This document shows, in pieces, positions 12,286 through 25,045 of a stretch of 64,000 bases of DNA. The translations under genes and the position numbers were made by a program. Numbering within the stretch: position 1 is the first letter of the stretch; each line of letters opens with the position of its first letter. The DNA comes from Membranipora membranacea (lineage: Eukaryota; Bryozoa; Gymnolaemata; Cheilostomatida; Membraniporidae), in the NCBI GenBank assembly GCA_914767715.1, contig OU612072.1, forward strand, positions 7,070,001-7,134,000, written 5' to 3'. The notes beneath the pieces are model-generated. The model saw only the letters and a list, made by a program, of their open reading frames with translations, had not been told where the DNA came from and ran no database searches.

Positions 12286-12923
12286 TCAACTTTTTTTCTG
12301 CATAGATTTAATTAATGAAACGATTTATACCAATGCCAAGATATAGTTTTATGCCATAGAATATATTGTCTTTATTTACCGCTTCCAAGATGTGTTATAA
12401 GTTGTTTTTTTTTCAATAATTTTTATGGTAAATATCGAATGAACCGAACTGGTATGATACGGGCTAAGTGATTACGATAGCATGTCAATTACAAAGATAA
12501 ATTCCCAGATGAAAACAAATTTTAACTTTGCACTACGGACTTCTCTGAACTTCTTGATTCCATTTCAAGTTGAATATCGTGTTACTTCCTTGTTTTTCCA
12601 ATAACAACAACCCCCCTCCCCGCGACGCTAGATCACTAAATTAATCTACATCTGAACTTTAAATATGGACAAAGATCATTATGAAGATTGAAACTGATAT
12701 TAAGTGCAATGGCTAGTAAATCATTATATGAGTCTGTAGCCACTTCCTTGTTTTTACCCATGTGACAGTTGATGAGTCATTATGTGGCCTTATCAGGTAT
12801 AATCAAATATTAGAGAAACTAACCACTTTTATCTCTGCATCAGCGTGCAAACGACAAGAGACCAAAGATAGGTAGTATTCTTACATTTTGTTTTAATTCT
12901 TTTAGAGTGCAGCTTGTCTAAAT

Positions 12924-15900
12924 ATGGCGACGGCACCTTCACCAGTGCAACAGGTAGGTGCTTTACAATGTTATCATTATTTTCTTAGGTACATGTTCAC
13001 ATTAAATTCTTAATTTTTACGCTTATGAAGAGTAGCACTGAAACTCACATATCCAGTCCAGCCATCACACAAAAGGGTTGGACTCCTGTTCTGGCCACAG
13101 AAGATTCATACCAGCATCTCCAAACCTGTATAAATTGTCACTCACATTAAAATATGTAAACGGTGCTACATTCACGTCTAACTTTCTTATAATCTAGCGG
13201 ACTTTGAGAACAATGCAACTCTATTGGCTATATTCTGGAGAGTATGATCTCATACAGCTTCCCTTCTCTGACTTATGACAATACAAATGTAAACCTTTCC
13301 TTCTAGATTGCAGAGTTTGAGTTGGTAGAAGGGAAAGTTAAAGCCAAACTTCACACAGATGTAGTAGAAGAGGCTTTGAGGGATGTCGGCTCACATCCTC
13401 TACTCGTTGCCAGTATCAGTGGTGTGTTCCGCTCCGGGAAATCATTCCTTCTCAATCTTATCCTCAGCTACCTCAACTCCATGGCAAAGGTCCGTCTACC
13501 AAAAAATAATTTTAATGGGTTACTACCCCACCCCCTCCCCACTGTCAGAGCATAGGACATTTATGCTGTGTTGCAGTATCGCAAGTATTTATTCTATTGA
13601 GAAATTAGCTGCAATCATTTTGCTATGTATGGTGCCAAAATGTTTTGAATTTAGATTTATTGTAAGTCTGTAAAGCATTGTACCTGAGCTGCTAAGCATA
13701 TAACGCACAAGTATTTTACTCAGCCCTCAAATGAATGTGTTACAGAATGATGTGGATGGATGGGAGAATTCTGGAACCGATATAGCTGGAATTGAGTGGG
13801 CTAGGCAAGAGTGTGCTGTCACCAAGGGCATTTGGATACTGAAAGACCCAATCATCATACAAAGACCTGATGGTACCAAGGTATATAATTGATGCATCTT
13901 TAGGTTTTGATACAAATAGTGTTTATGGTTGGAGATTTTATGGAGGAAGGATTCCGCGGCATGCAACTAAAGCAAAAAGTTTCAGTGGTATTTGCACAGA
14001 GATTTGAACCTGGCACTAATTTAGTGCCCACCTATTTCAAAATCACCGATGCCCTTGTAACACTGGTAACTCTCTGGCTAATAATTCATTCGTATCCTAA
14101 TCAATTTCCCACCAAAATTGATGATCTTTATCAAGACAGTTCATATTGTTTTGTTATCATGACAATTGTGGGAAGAGAAGATAAGAGAAGATAAGAGAAA
14201 TTACATTTACTTGTGATAGGAAGTTTCATCTTACCGCCAACTAACCACGTTGTTATCCCATCCAATAGTGAGGTCATGTGTTTTGGAGTTAGTTCTCTTG
14301 ACTATTGGCAAAAATGTTTCAAAAATGTGTTTATTGTTTCTAGTCTGGAGGTGATCCCTCCCATCCTTCAGTCATATTAGAAAATTGTTATTGAGTGGTT
14401 TCTGGTAGAGTACAATGGGGATAGTACAACCGACATGACCATCAGCTCGAAAAACTAACTTTTCTATCACAAATAAAATATAATTAATCCAAATTTGTGC
14501 CAATACGGAATGCATCATGAATGAGCTTGCCATTTTGTTTACAGAAAAGACATTTACTTGAATAACATTGTGCTACCATAAAACAAAACAAAGGGTTTTG
14601 CTTCCATTCTAAATTTTCTGATGACCGTACCATATGTGTCTAAGTCTAAGTCGTCATTGCGGAGATGGTTACCCCTCTAGAGTACAGGTACAGGGACCCA
14701 TGGCTCAAGCCGCACCCTATACCCTTGCCCGCCGGAATGCCGGCTACTCTGTTTATCGAAGAGGCAGATGGGGATCTTTTTACTGCATGTGGGGTGTGCA
14801 AACATACAGTGGACCTCCTGTATTTTTAGTCCCGTTCCGCAAGGACCTGGCTAGGATGAATGGCGCGCCAGTACCAAAACAGAAATGACTGCCAGCGCCA
14901 GGAATCAGACCACTCCTGACTCCTATGTGTCTATCTGATCCCATTGGATACAGCATTCATCGAGCGCATACCACTGCACAACACACAGTTCTTCAGCTAG
15001 AAACCATGAGTCAAGCGCACGCCTTCTCTAGCACACAACCTCCTCTTGTCCAGCCCCAGCAGCATGAAGCCACCCCTGGGTGTTGACGAGCATCATCTGC
15101 TCCATCTGTGTTTTTACAGGAAATATGAAATTTATGATCTCATCTGTTGAGCACCAGAATTTTTAAACCCAGCCACAACCTCTTTCTTCTACAACTTTCT
15201 AATTTAGAAGCTTACACCTCTTTTTTTATCTATTATCATCTCTGGACAGAGAGAGTCATAAATTAAACAAACAAACAAACTCAAAGGTTAAGCATGTCCC
15301 AACTAACAACAGATTTGTTTATCTGACTGGATAAATCCTTTATTGCTAGGTCGCTGTACTACTCATGGATTGTCAGGGTATACACGACTCTGAGCAAAGC
15401 ACTATGGAGATGGACACGCTGATCAACTCCATCAGTTTACAGATCGCTAACATTCACATCATCAATCTAAGGTCTAACATGCGGTCTGATGACATCACAA
15501 TGATGCAGGTGCAGTTTTTATGAGCAGTCTGTGAGCTTCAGAACTTATAGATTGTGGACATTGGGAGCTGGGCTGTGAGTATATCTAACCAAATATATGG
15601 GTAATCCAAATATTGTGTTAGTTATACTCCCAGGGACCTCCCAATACCCACAATCTTTAATTGGTAGACACAAATGGCGGTGTGCCCTACAGTGTCTGGT
15701 GCGAATGTAGTATCGGGAAATTAATTTTTAGAGACCCGGTACCTTGATTAGATGCACTCTTATAATAACAGTTCTTTAAATGACGCAACCACTGGAATTT
15801 GCTAGGATGTGATTAAAATGATAGTTCTATCAGGCTAAAAGCTCAATGCAGGTAACCACAAATGACACCCGATGTTTCGAACATGTGAAACCCCTACTAA

Positions 15901-18750
15901 AAATAATAACTTTGATTATTGTTGTATGAGATAGTCATCAAATTAGGCCGCTCAGTTCAAGAAGAAGGTTGACAAATCTAGCCCTATCCTATAAAAAGGC
16001 TGATTGTCTGCGTTTGGCAGTTATCATCGAAGGAGTTGGATTAAAAAAGTGTCAAGATCTCAATGAATTTTGTGCATTATTGTAGTTATTTTGATTCAAA
16101 ATTATCAATATCCTGTAGTTATATGATAAGGGTTCAATTTGTTCCGGCCATTTGTCATAGAAGTATTACTAAAAGAAGCATCATTGTAGATTAGGTTGAA
16201 AACTTGTACAAACTCCCGGCATTCATACATATGAGGAATGTTCTTTGTCTGTTTCAGCTCTGCTCCAACTATGCGGAATCTGTGACAGGAAAGGAAGAGG
16301 CCATGTTTGGTCACTTGGTGTGGCTTATCAGAGATTGGGACAATGAAGAAAAAGGACAAAGAAGGCGCTACTTTCAAGACCTAGTAAGTCAAGCCAAAAG
16401 TGCAGAAACAGGACCTCCTCTGTAATAACTTTCAAATGTTGTCCAGTAATCCATTTTGTTGAAGCCCGTATTAAGTTTACTGCTACCATTCATGTGAGTT
16501 TGGGGGGGGGGGGGGGGCTGGAAGGTAGATTTGCAAATGAGCTCTCAGAATTGAACATTTTCAAATCTGACGCGGGGAATGTTGATGACCTTTATGAAGA
16601 TAGCACTGTGTTCTTAAATGACCATATTATGTAAATGGTAGTGTTATACCATATTCATGTGCCTATTTTCTTAATTCAGGTTGCAACTACAGCCTCTCCG
16701 GATGTGAAGGCAGCGGGGACTGGAGTGCTTCAAGCATTTAAGAACACAACAACATTCATGATGCCCCCTCCATCGGATAACGTACGAAAGGGCTCGCAAG
16801 GAGAATCACTCTCTGTAACAGGTACAATAAAAACTCTTACAATTTTTATCAGCGTTTGACTACTAATTTATTTATGGATATGTTTTTCAGCCAGCAAAAC
16901 TCAAGTAATCAGGGAGGCAAGGGGTCAACTATGATGAGAGCCCATACCAATTTATAGTCTTTGCCCATACTGTAACCACTGACTGCAACCATATGGTGTG
17001 GTGGTCAAAGTTGAATCTAGATACCTGCAATGCGATGAAGCGGATAGGGGGTTCAATAGTCCAATAGATCTCAATCGAACTTTATTTACAATAAAGACTG
17101 GCAAATTAGAGTTTTCTCTTGTCAGGAGCAGGTTACTCTCAAACATAGTATCTAGTATGTATTATAATCCATAACTTTACAGCGGACAATCTCGGTGCTG
17201 AGTTTGCTAAGTATGTACGAGAATTCTGTGCTCTGCTGTTTCGTGATGCCGGAGCTAACCTATCTGGTGTTCAGAATGCTGCTGATGTGGCTAATGATTT
17301 CAAGGTATGCGCCAAGTGTATAAGTCTTATGGCTTCAATTACTTAACTCTTCTCTTCTCAAAATTGACCATCCATCCATCCATCCATCCTCTTGCTGAAT
17401 GTTGCAGTTAGATAGTTTTACTTATTATTTTGTACTCTTTAATTGCCGGGATTTATGATGAGTTGTCGTAATTAGTCAGGCAAATCTTGATACAGTGGTC
17501 ATGGGGACAAGTCCAATCTGGAAAAGGGGAGGGAGGAAATCCAGTCTTTGTTCAAGCATGTGTATATATTCCCATATTGAAAACAGTTGATCAGTTTGAA
17601 TGAACGTTGTATATATATTCATTTTTAAATGTGCCAGTGAATGTTATTTTGCAAGTGAATCCTGGAAAGTGATTTACTGCCTAGTGAGCGAGGCAACAGA
17701 ACTTTTCTCTATTTCTCTTTCAGATTTTGGGAGAGAAACTGGATGAGTGTGATTTAAGTTTGATGACACCTGATCAAGCTCTAGGCGAAGCTGTAGCATT
17801 TAAGAATTTCAAATCAGCGACTCAGAATGTGGCAGAGAAATACAAACCAGTGAGTTCAAAATGTTTGCATAGTGATGAGTCCTCAATTTTTGCATAGTGA
17901 TGGATAAATTATGTTGTAAGCACCACTCACGATGCGATACAATTTGGGAGTAGAGGTAGCTCAGTTGGTTAGAACGCCTACCGTCTAATGCCCATGCATT
18001 GGAGTTCGCCGCGCACTTATATCTTAGTCTTCAGACAGAGACAGACTTGTGATTTTAAACCCTACTTTCTTGTATTATCCCTCATAGCCAGTCGTTTGTG
18101 AGTGAAGAACATAATTTGTTTAACACTTAATTCTAGATAGAGGAAGGTTCTGTAACAGATCCCGAAAAAATTAAAGAACTAATGGAGGTTGTCATCAAAA
18201 AGGTTCTGGCAGATTATGACTTGAAATTCCCAAAGAACAAGAGAGATAAGAAAAATCTAGCTTACAAGTGAGTATACATGTAGAAGTATTTGATGGCAGC
18301 CATATCTTTACCTCTAAGTTAGGATTACCTGCCCTTGTATTTTAGGAATAGTACATAACTTTTAATTAGCAGTACAAAATGTATTATATTATTATGTATC
18401 TAGCACGTTCGCTTGCTGAGAGATTGTGCCGAACAGTTCCCCCCGAAACGTTCAAACACATTAACAGCTCAGTAATATTGCTTGGTCCTTGCTCTCACAC
18501 TCTCACATCTCATTCACATCTCACTCTTAGAAAATATCGAGAGATGCTTGAGAAAGAATGGAAGAACCTTGCTGAGAAACACTTTGCTGATGCCAAGAGA
18601 GCTAAGATTGAAAAGGAAGGCTCTGGCGAGAAGATGAAAAAGACTCTCACCATCATGCAAATGATTAAGTCGGCACTAGGAATACTACACGAAGCTAATG
18701 ATTTAGAAAAAGATGTTAAAGACGATATTGCTCAAATTGGTGGCAAGTAA
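12924..18750 (+). CDS. Atlastin/GBP-type dynamin-like GTPase without membrane hairpin, 457 aa
   Basis: Ten exons join in phase: 12924-12953, 13307-13489, 13746-13880, 15350-15508, 16258-16383, 16680-16821, 17183-17304, 17724-17849, 18137-18267, 18531-18750. The start is the first ATG (MATAPSPVQQ). GTP-binding motifs are all present: P-loop GVFRSGKS (49-56), switch Thr in TKGIW (97), DCQG (123-126) and the family's guanine motif LIRDW (RD at 194-195). The order and the FMMPPPSDNVRKG turn after the G domain match atlastins, which fuse ER membranes, and the related GBPs. Residues 212-457 are helical and charged, like a shortened middle domain. I see no pair of transmembrane segments and no C-terminal lipid-binding helix or CaaX box, so the product looks cytosolic. 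The exon 2 donor is weak (GTCCGT). An ATTAAA lies 9 bases past the stop (18759-18764). Confidence 0.93.
14640..15281 (+). repeat. GC-richer block in intron 3, possible retroposon with (AAAC)n tail
   Basis: Intron 3 (13881-15349) contains a segment clearly richer in G+C than its surroundings, followed by AT-rich sequence and a run of AAAC units at about 15263-15281. A simple tail of this kind is typical of non-LTR retroposons. I could not find target duplications, and no protein domain is visible in the open frame at 14634-14888. Confidence 0.35.
15549..15656. repeat. Imperfect 40-bp inverted repeat in intron 4
   Basis: Arms 15549-15589 and 15617-15656 are complementary over about 40 bases with several mismatches, separated by 27 bases. 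It could be a short MITE-like hairpin or an RNA hairpin in the intron. Confidence 0.7.
16502..16517 (+). repeat. Poly-G run of 16
   Basis: Sixteen consecutive G residues in intron 5 of the GTPase gene. Confidence 0.95.
17368..17389 (+). repeat. (CCAT)n microsatellite
   Basis: Five and a half tandem CCAT units in intron 7 of the GTPase gene. Confidence 0.95.
17947..18012 (+). repeat. tRNA-like head of a SINE
   Basis: The segment has an A-box-like TAGCTCAGTTGGTTAGA followed about 40 bases later by a degraded B-box-like GGAGTTCGCC. No complete cloverleaf can be folded by eye, so I read it as a tRNA-derived SINE remnant in intron 8, not a working tRNA gene. Confidence 0.55.
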
Positions 18751-19196
18751 GGTTTTTTATTAAAGAGGTTTTATCATCTTTGCGCTCCAGGTATCTATTT
18801 GCATTGGTTTGAAGGTGGAGAAGTCCTAGTCCGTGGGGGCAAATTTGAACAGAGTACAAGTCTTAGTGTTTATCAACATGTGTTTTAAAAGTGCTACATA
18901 ATTACTATGCTTTAAATTCCCTTCAACTTGTATGTGGATTTGATATTTCCGCTACCGCTATCAAATGAATTGTGCAAGTTTAGGTTCTATGTAAGCACTC
19001 AAATTTTTTATTTAGTTGTTGTTTCTGTAGTCAATCATAACTGCAACATATTTTTTCAAAAAGGATCAATTTAATTTCTGATAAATAAAACTGAATCAAG
19101 GGGTAAAAACAGTAGTCATTACTTTTCAGTTCCATGATATCAGTGAAAAAACATTGTTAAAAACAATGTTAATTGACTTTTTTTTGTGAGCGTTAT
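18751..19196. other. Convergent 3' intergenic stretch
   Basis: The GTPase gene (plus) and the lysozyme gene (minus) end towards each other here. It holds a likely polyadenylation signal at 18759-18764 and a further AATAAA-like site near 19085; no gene seen. Confidence 0.6.
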
Positions 19197-21531
19197 TTAA
19201 GGTAAAATATTTCCAATCGTTGTGGGCAGTGTAGCAGTTGTTGTTTCCAGTGTATCCAATGGTTGCTGTGTCTGACTATCAGATACGTTACTTGGATTGA
19301 GTGGTTGTAAATCCAGTGTTGAACTGGTAACATTGAGCTGGTCAGAAGATGGTGTTGGCGATGCGGTGGTTGGCGTTATTCCCAGTTCCAGTTGACATCT
19401 TGTTCTCATGAGCTGTTCGACGTAGTATGTGAGTGTATGAGTCTGTGCACACCCGCTAGGCCCTCCTCCGTTATGCATCCTACCGTAATCCTCGCAGCTA
19501 AGCTCAGCTTTACCGCCGAGGTCCTCCTGACAGAGGAAAGCATATCTGGACATGTATGCTGTGATGCAGCCCCGAGCACAGGCATCGTCAGATGAACATT
19601 CCTTGTAAGATTTGTCTTCATCTGGTCCTAAGTGGAGAAGCAATAAAAATACAATATTAAACTTACAGTCTATTAAACTTAAAGTCTATTAAACTTACAG
19701 TCTATTAAACTTACAGTCTATTAAACTTACAGTCTATGAAACTTACTGTCGAGTAGTTCATCTAGGATACTAAACTTTGAAAAGACTACAATTAACAAGA
19801 TGACAGAACTGATGTCATCTGATTCATTAGACTGGTTATAAAACCCCGTCGGCCCTTGAAAGCCTAATCCTGCTGGTTGGAAAGTTCCGTATATTGTAAT
19901 GTCTTATCCACCCTTATAATGCTTACATGGGTCTGCTTGAGTTGGTTGCCGGAATCTTGGACCCAAATTTATTAGAGGGTTGGATCAGGTAGACATGAGC
20001 GAATACAGGTCAGATGTATCTGAAAACTCTATTATGGTTAAGGTCGGGTTAGCTGAGCCAGCTATTTTGACCAGACAATAGTAAGTGTTGTACCAATTAC
20101 GGGTTCAGCAGTACCATGGAGCAGGATTGAGTGATGGGTATTACTTTAGGTTTGCTAATACCTACCTCACTCTGCTTGTACCCTACGCCCTATAACCCTA
20201 CCATCCAAGTTTGGTTCTAATTATCCTGTGTTGCCGGAACAATAATACTCATTACCTCCCTATTTATTAAATGCTATGACATATTATTGCGCTGTTAAGA
20301 AAACAAAACTCATAACTAGTGTAATGAAAAAGAAATAGATTGCTACCTGAATGCTTTGCTCCGCTGACAGTAGGCATGTGGCAGTCGATCCAGAAAGGTT
20401 TGCTGAGCTTATAGACACCACAGTATTCGGCTCCTTTGTCTACTTCGCATACACCGCTGGTCCCATCTTCAACCTGCAACACAAAACCACACACATAATC
20501 CCTGCATCTTCTGCCCGGGAGAAGAAGATTTAAAAGTTTTGTTAGACATCCTTGTTATTTGATGACTATCTAGTTGTGCATAGAGTTGGCTTTGAAGCTT
20601 GAACTGCATGTTATTGCGGATTACTGGGCTACGCCCAGATTTGTTTTCAGGCCTGTTAGCAAGAGAGAAATCTCTGACAACTTGTGCTAATTTAAGACCT
20701 AAATTAATGAAACTTACAAATTGGATGGACTTGATGAGACAATTTAATGATAATTTTTGTTGATACTGGGTGTCAATTTTTAAGTTGTCATGGCAACCAT
20801 TTCCGTAAACCAAGAGTGTATGAAAACTATACCGAGGCACCAAATGATGGCAATCACAGTCCTAACAGCAATCAAGTCTGGCATCTCTTTTCTGTATTCA
20901 CTTATAAAAAAGCAACATTGGGGAAGCTAATATTGCACACAGATTAGTGAAGATTGACTGTCTGTGGCAGGTTCAGCTCCATCAAAATTTCAATCTACAG
21001 TTTTTTATTGACAGTCTTCCGCAAATTGTTTAATTTGTTGTGGCGCCAAAAACCACCCCACCACTCCCATATCACTATCACAACCTAAACAACAGTTTAG
21101 TATTTTATGATTTAATTGCAATAGGGAGATTACTTCTTTAAAATATTTTATCAGTTTCTTATTGGGAAAGCTATTCGTTTGTAGTTTCCCCACATAATCT
21201 TGAATCAAGCTGTTCAATCTGTGATCTGAGATTAGAAATTTCAAATTGCTCCTGGTTAATCACACAGCATTGGAATGTTTCTGTCCAGGGTAGGAAAATT
21301 AGCAATGACTCTGGATTTCTTGGTTCTGCTATCGGCTAGTCATTCGAAGAAAAAACAAGCGCCAGGTGACGAGGCTGTCCGCATATGACTATTTTGAAAC
21401 GATTCAAGTTAATTATTTTTTACTCTTACCTTGGCAAGACAGTCCATACATTTGTCCGCGATTTTTCCTTCTACCAGACTGAGTGCCATGAAGCATGTTA
21501 GGACGGACAGTTTGAGTGAGCCGCTGAACAT
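19197..21531 (-). CDS. Secreted invertebrate-type (destabilase) lysozyme, 219 aa
   Basis: Three exons on the minus strand, 21430-21531, 20347-20473 and 19197-19627, join in phases 0 and 1. Residues 1-22 form a signal peptide (KLSVLTCFMALSLVEG). The mature region has the i-type lysozyme layout: CMDC (28-31), Glu36 in VEDG, Asp46 in CEVDKGAEYCG and PFWIDC; exon 3 then gives CARGCITAYMSRYAFLC, SCEDYGRMHNGGGPSGC and LTYYVEQLMRTRC. The Glu/Asp pair that cleaves peptidoglycan in this family is therefore kept, although the Cys that usually follows shortly after the Glu is absent. The last about 70 residues are Ser/Thr/Pro-rich with NVT and NVS sites, like a mucin-type tail, which is longer than in ordinary family members. 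Likely role: extracellular antibacterial defence or digestion. Confidence 0.92.
19655..19750 (-). repeat. Six 16-bp tandem repeats in lysozyme intron 2
   Basis: The unit TATTAAACTTACAGTC repeats six times, with changes in units 2 and 6. On the minus (transcribed) strand most units contain GTAAGT, a consensus 5' splice site, and the array lies just upstream of the exon 3 acceptor at 19627. Confidence 0.95.
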
Positions 21532-24024
21532 GGTCACGTACTGCGCTAAAACAACAATAAGCATGGCATCAAAATACATGAATAATTAATGTATGAAAGG
21601 CAATAACTATTGGTTTCATCTATGTAAAAGAAAAAAAATGTATCTTTCTCACATTACTTGATTCAAAATAATAATCGATAAAAATGTTTTAACCATCTCC
21701 ACATACTGGGCAAGTGCCCTGCCTTCCAAGTGAAGGCGCGCAGGGCCGCCATACTCTTTTCTCTAATTATCTCAACAAATACAAAAAAAATGAGTAAAAT
21801 AAGGTTTTTGGTGAGTTGCCGTTCATAGGAGGCTTGATCAGTGTGACCATAAAACACAAAGCCCTTATGGAATTGAGAATTCTGCCAAAAAAGCAATCAA
21901 TAAGTCACCTTCAGTCTGGTGACTTTATTGGGATGGCTTTACGGTACATACCTGCTGAGATTGGCGGTAGTGGTTCTCTGAGTCTTACTGGATATTCTAA
22001 GCTTTCCCAGATGTCAGTCTGCCCCCCTTGTATAAGAAAAAGACTGATAAATTATGTCGCCCTCTTCATCTGAAACTAGCAAGATAAATACCAGTCGACG
22101 CCCTCAAGACCTGCCAAACTCCATATGGCGAGATGTTGTTTGGACAGTTCTCATAGAATAGTGTTCTATGTTATGTTATGTTGGAGTTTACCACCACAGT
22201 ATTCTGCTTGGTTACTGAGTATGGCCTGTCTGAATTAATGGGTGTGATAGAGGAAGAGATTACTGCATTGCTTGGTGGTCTAGTGGTTAGGACAGAAGAT
22301 TGATGTGGACAGATTGAATTGGAATTTTCTCATTTCAAACCTTTCGTTGAGTATTCAATCCCTGACCCAGTAGAACATTTGTCCGGATACTCTTGTATTT
22401 TGCCGTGAATTCTGCTCAGATTTGGGATTTGAATTTTAAAACATGTTGTTTCATATTAGTCAAATTTTTGGTTGTTATGATTGGAACCGTCATGGCCCGC
22501 AATAGCAACATACAGTTTATTTTTTTTACGTTAAAGTTGCTGACAGAAACCCAGCATACAATTTTGTGCCTGCAATTGAATCTAGCTAAAAACCTGGTAA
22601 GTTATGTTGCAAACTGCAAAAATACATATCAGTAGTAAATAGGTAGAATGTATTTAATTGTGAATTTAATCACTAATATCAAATGTGCCCGCCAACATGT
22701 TCAAGGTGGGTGTCTAGCCAGTTATGGGCTTTTGGTACTTGACTTTCATAACCGGGTGGGTCTCACCACAAGAGAAGATTGCATGGCAACAATGTTTCAC
22801 TTATCCTCTGGCCAACAAATGGCAAGATATTGAATATGGCTGATTAGATGATAGATGTTTTAGATTAATATAATAATCAGTCTAGGAAAATTGCAAAAAA
22901 TGTCATTAGGCTCATGGGGATAAACCTTTGATCACAGCTGTGAGTGTGAAATATCATCAGGCTGTGATGAATAAGAGGATATAGATTAAAGAGAACCCTT
23001 GGCTGTTGGTAGAACAAGTTTGATCCAATTTGCCTGCAGTCCGGTCAATCCCATTCCACTGGTGAGCCGCCAATGGCTCAAACCCTAAATGCAAGGAATT
23101 TAGATCATGCTTGATCCAGGCTGTAACCAGTTGGTATATGATTTGATATAATTCATTGCAAATATAATTGTGATGTTATTAATGATTCTGTATGAACTGC
23201 TCTCCTTCAATGGCTTGGGCCGAAAAATCTGAAGCATGACATCTGTGTTCTTGTCTTTATTGGCTATTCAGTTGGGGAGGGGAGAGGGATTTGATTCTAG
23301 TGGTACACAGATCTATCATTTCAGTTATGCTTGCCTCTTAGCATGTGATAATATATTGATTTCACCACCTGTCAGCACATAACAAGACCGGTATGACATT
23401 TGCCAATTTAGTCAAACGCATCTTATAGAGGGCATGTTTTCTCATAGGTTTTGCTATTTGTATTTGATCCAAGCTCCTCACGGCTCTCTTGCAATAACTT
23501 AAAGCTGGTACGTGACAACCTACATTCTAATCCATCCCAAAGACAATCTGATTGGGCACACTCGGTAGATTGGTTTAGACTTGATCTAAAGGCAGCCCCA
23601 TCAGCCTCCATAGTAGGACATCGTGTATACTCTTATGTAATTCTCTTTTGTGCCCAGTTCAACTGGAGCTTGTTTTACAATGTAGTCAGTTTTGTAGAAG
23701 ATTATCAAGTTATTGCTGTTTGCTAAGAAACAGAAGATTGGGCTGCCCCTAAAGAGGGACGCAAGGTGTCCTAATCCTCATACTGAGAATGTGATACAGA
23801 AAACTAGAATGCATCCTAGAGGTGAGGCCATAGAGGACCTCCTAATCATAAGTGTGCAGCGAGCTGCCAAAACTAATCGGCCATTGGCAGTGACACATTG
23901 ATCTAAGCCAATAGAAGCGATCGAGTTATTTCCACTTGCAGAAAAAGAAGATAACTCTAGACTCGTCCAAAAAGAAACATTTCTGTATTTGACTTAGTCA
24001 CTTTGTTGAATGTTACCAGGCCAC
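21532..24024. other. Intergenic stretch, no gene recognised
   Basis: Open frames are short and overlap on both strands. A tRNA A-box-like stretch (GGTCTAGTGGTTAGGA) at about 22266-22282 lacks a B box. A dispersed repeat at about 23005-23110 resembles 36838-36970 in the tandem genes. Confidence 0.45.
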
Positions 24025-24219
24025 TTAAATCAAATGAGGCTCCGTACCATCCAGACACCAACTTGTTGGACAGCAAGCCGCAAACCTCGTCCTCCCAAAC
24101 GTGTTCCTCCAATATCGGTCGGAATCAGGATTAACACTGTCTGCTTGCAGTTTGGCTCTGGGACATAAGTCTCCCTTCACTATAGCGACAATGCCAATAA
24201 GAAGTCTGAATGACATATT
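24025..24219 (-). CDS. Possible small Cys-containing peptide exon, unassigned
   Basis: From the ATG at 24213-24215 the minus strand reads a short hydrophobic start (MSFRLLIGIVAIVKG) followed by a segment with four Cys residues (one LCP, then CCPTSWC). It is open from an AG upstream to a stop at 24025-24027. A secreted small protein or an exon of a larger gene is possible, but there is no family match and a chance frame is equally likely. Confidence 0.2.
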   Translation of the reverse strand, partial: NMSFRLLIGIVAIVKGDLCPRAKLQADSVNPDSDRYWRNTFGRTRFAACCPTSWCLDGTEPHLI

Positions 24220-25045
24220 TACATTTTGCCACTGAAAGCTACGCTTTTCATAATGTGGTTGCGTCATGTTTTTTCGTTAAGGAACTTGAGCCCATTTGAA
24301 CTAACTCATAATTGCTCAAGTCCAAAACTACCAGTGAAGGAGCTCCTGAAGAATAGCTTTTCTCAATTTGTTGTAGGAACCTATCAAGGATGATAATAAT
24401 ATTGGATTATTTTCAAAATTTAAAAGAATTACTGCTTTGTCTAATCATTGTTTAGTGCCAATGGTATTGACAATGCTAAGTTTATTTCCTCATTTGACAC
24501 ATGTATGTAAAGTCATATCCTTACTCTGCTATAAAATGAGGGTCATATGTTCTATGTATCTTAGTTCAAGAGTTGATAAGAGGCAGCTATAGCTAAAACA
24601 TAAATTGGAACTCTAAAAAAAGGGCAAAACAGTATACAAGTGAAATAATGCAGCAAATCCAGAGCTAACCTGTCACGATTTGACGATGAATTTTTTTCAT
24701 GTTGTTTACTTTTCTTTAGATGTGTCGTGTTTGGTGTCTCAGTGAACTGTAATGTGCTGACAAACTTCATGTTTGTGCAGGCCCGTAGATCTAGGGGAGA
24801 CAGGGACGCTATGCCCCACCCCCTAGATTGCTAAATAGTGTGGCCTCAAAATGCTATAATCGAATTTCCAAGTCAGAATCAACTCATTTGGGACTTCCGT
24901 TTACTTTTTATATGCCAGTGATTGATCGATTGATTTGTATTTTAACATACGATATCATGGCGAGGATGATAGAGAAATGTATGTATATGACAGCTCTTGG
25001 TGTAATTCAGTTGTACATAAAATTGTTGTTGTAAAAATTCAAAAA

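Noticed and set aside
14634-14888. 84-residue frame in GTPase intron 3
   Set aside because: It is inside an intron, within a GC-rich block that looks like a retroposon; no motif and no splice context.
17947-18012. tRNA gene
   Set aside because: The A box is good but the B box and stems are degraded, so a SINE head is more likely.
20469-20843. 124-residue minus-strand frame overlapping lysozyme exon 2
   Set aside because: It is mostly intron 1 read through into the exon boundary region in the wrong frame; the spliced lysozyme explains the locus.
22262-22300. tRNA-like A box
   Set aside because: No B box at the right distance and no stem pairing.
23451-23901. Two plus-strand frames of 62-91 residues
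   Set aside because: No motif, no splice support, and typical of chance frames in this composition.
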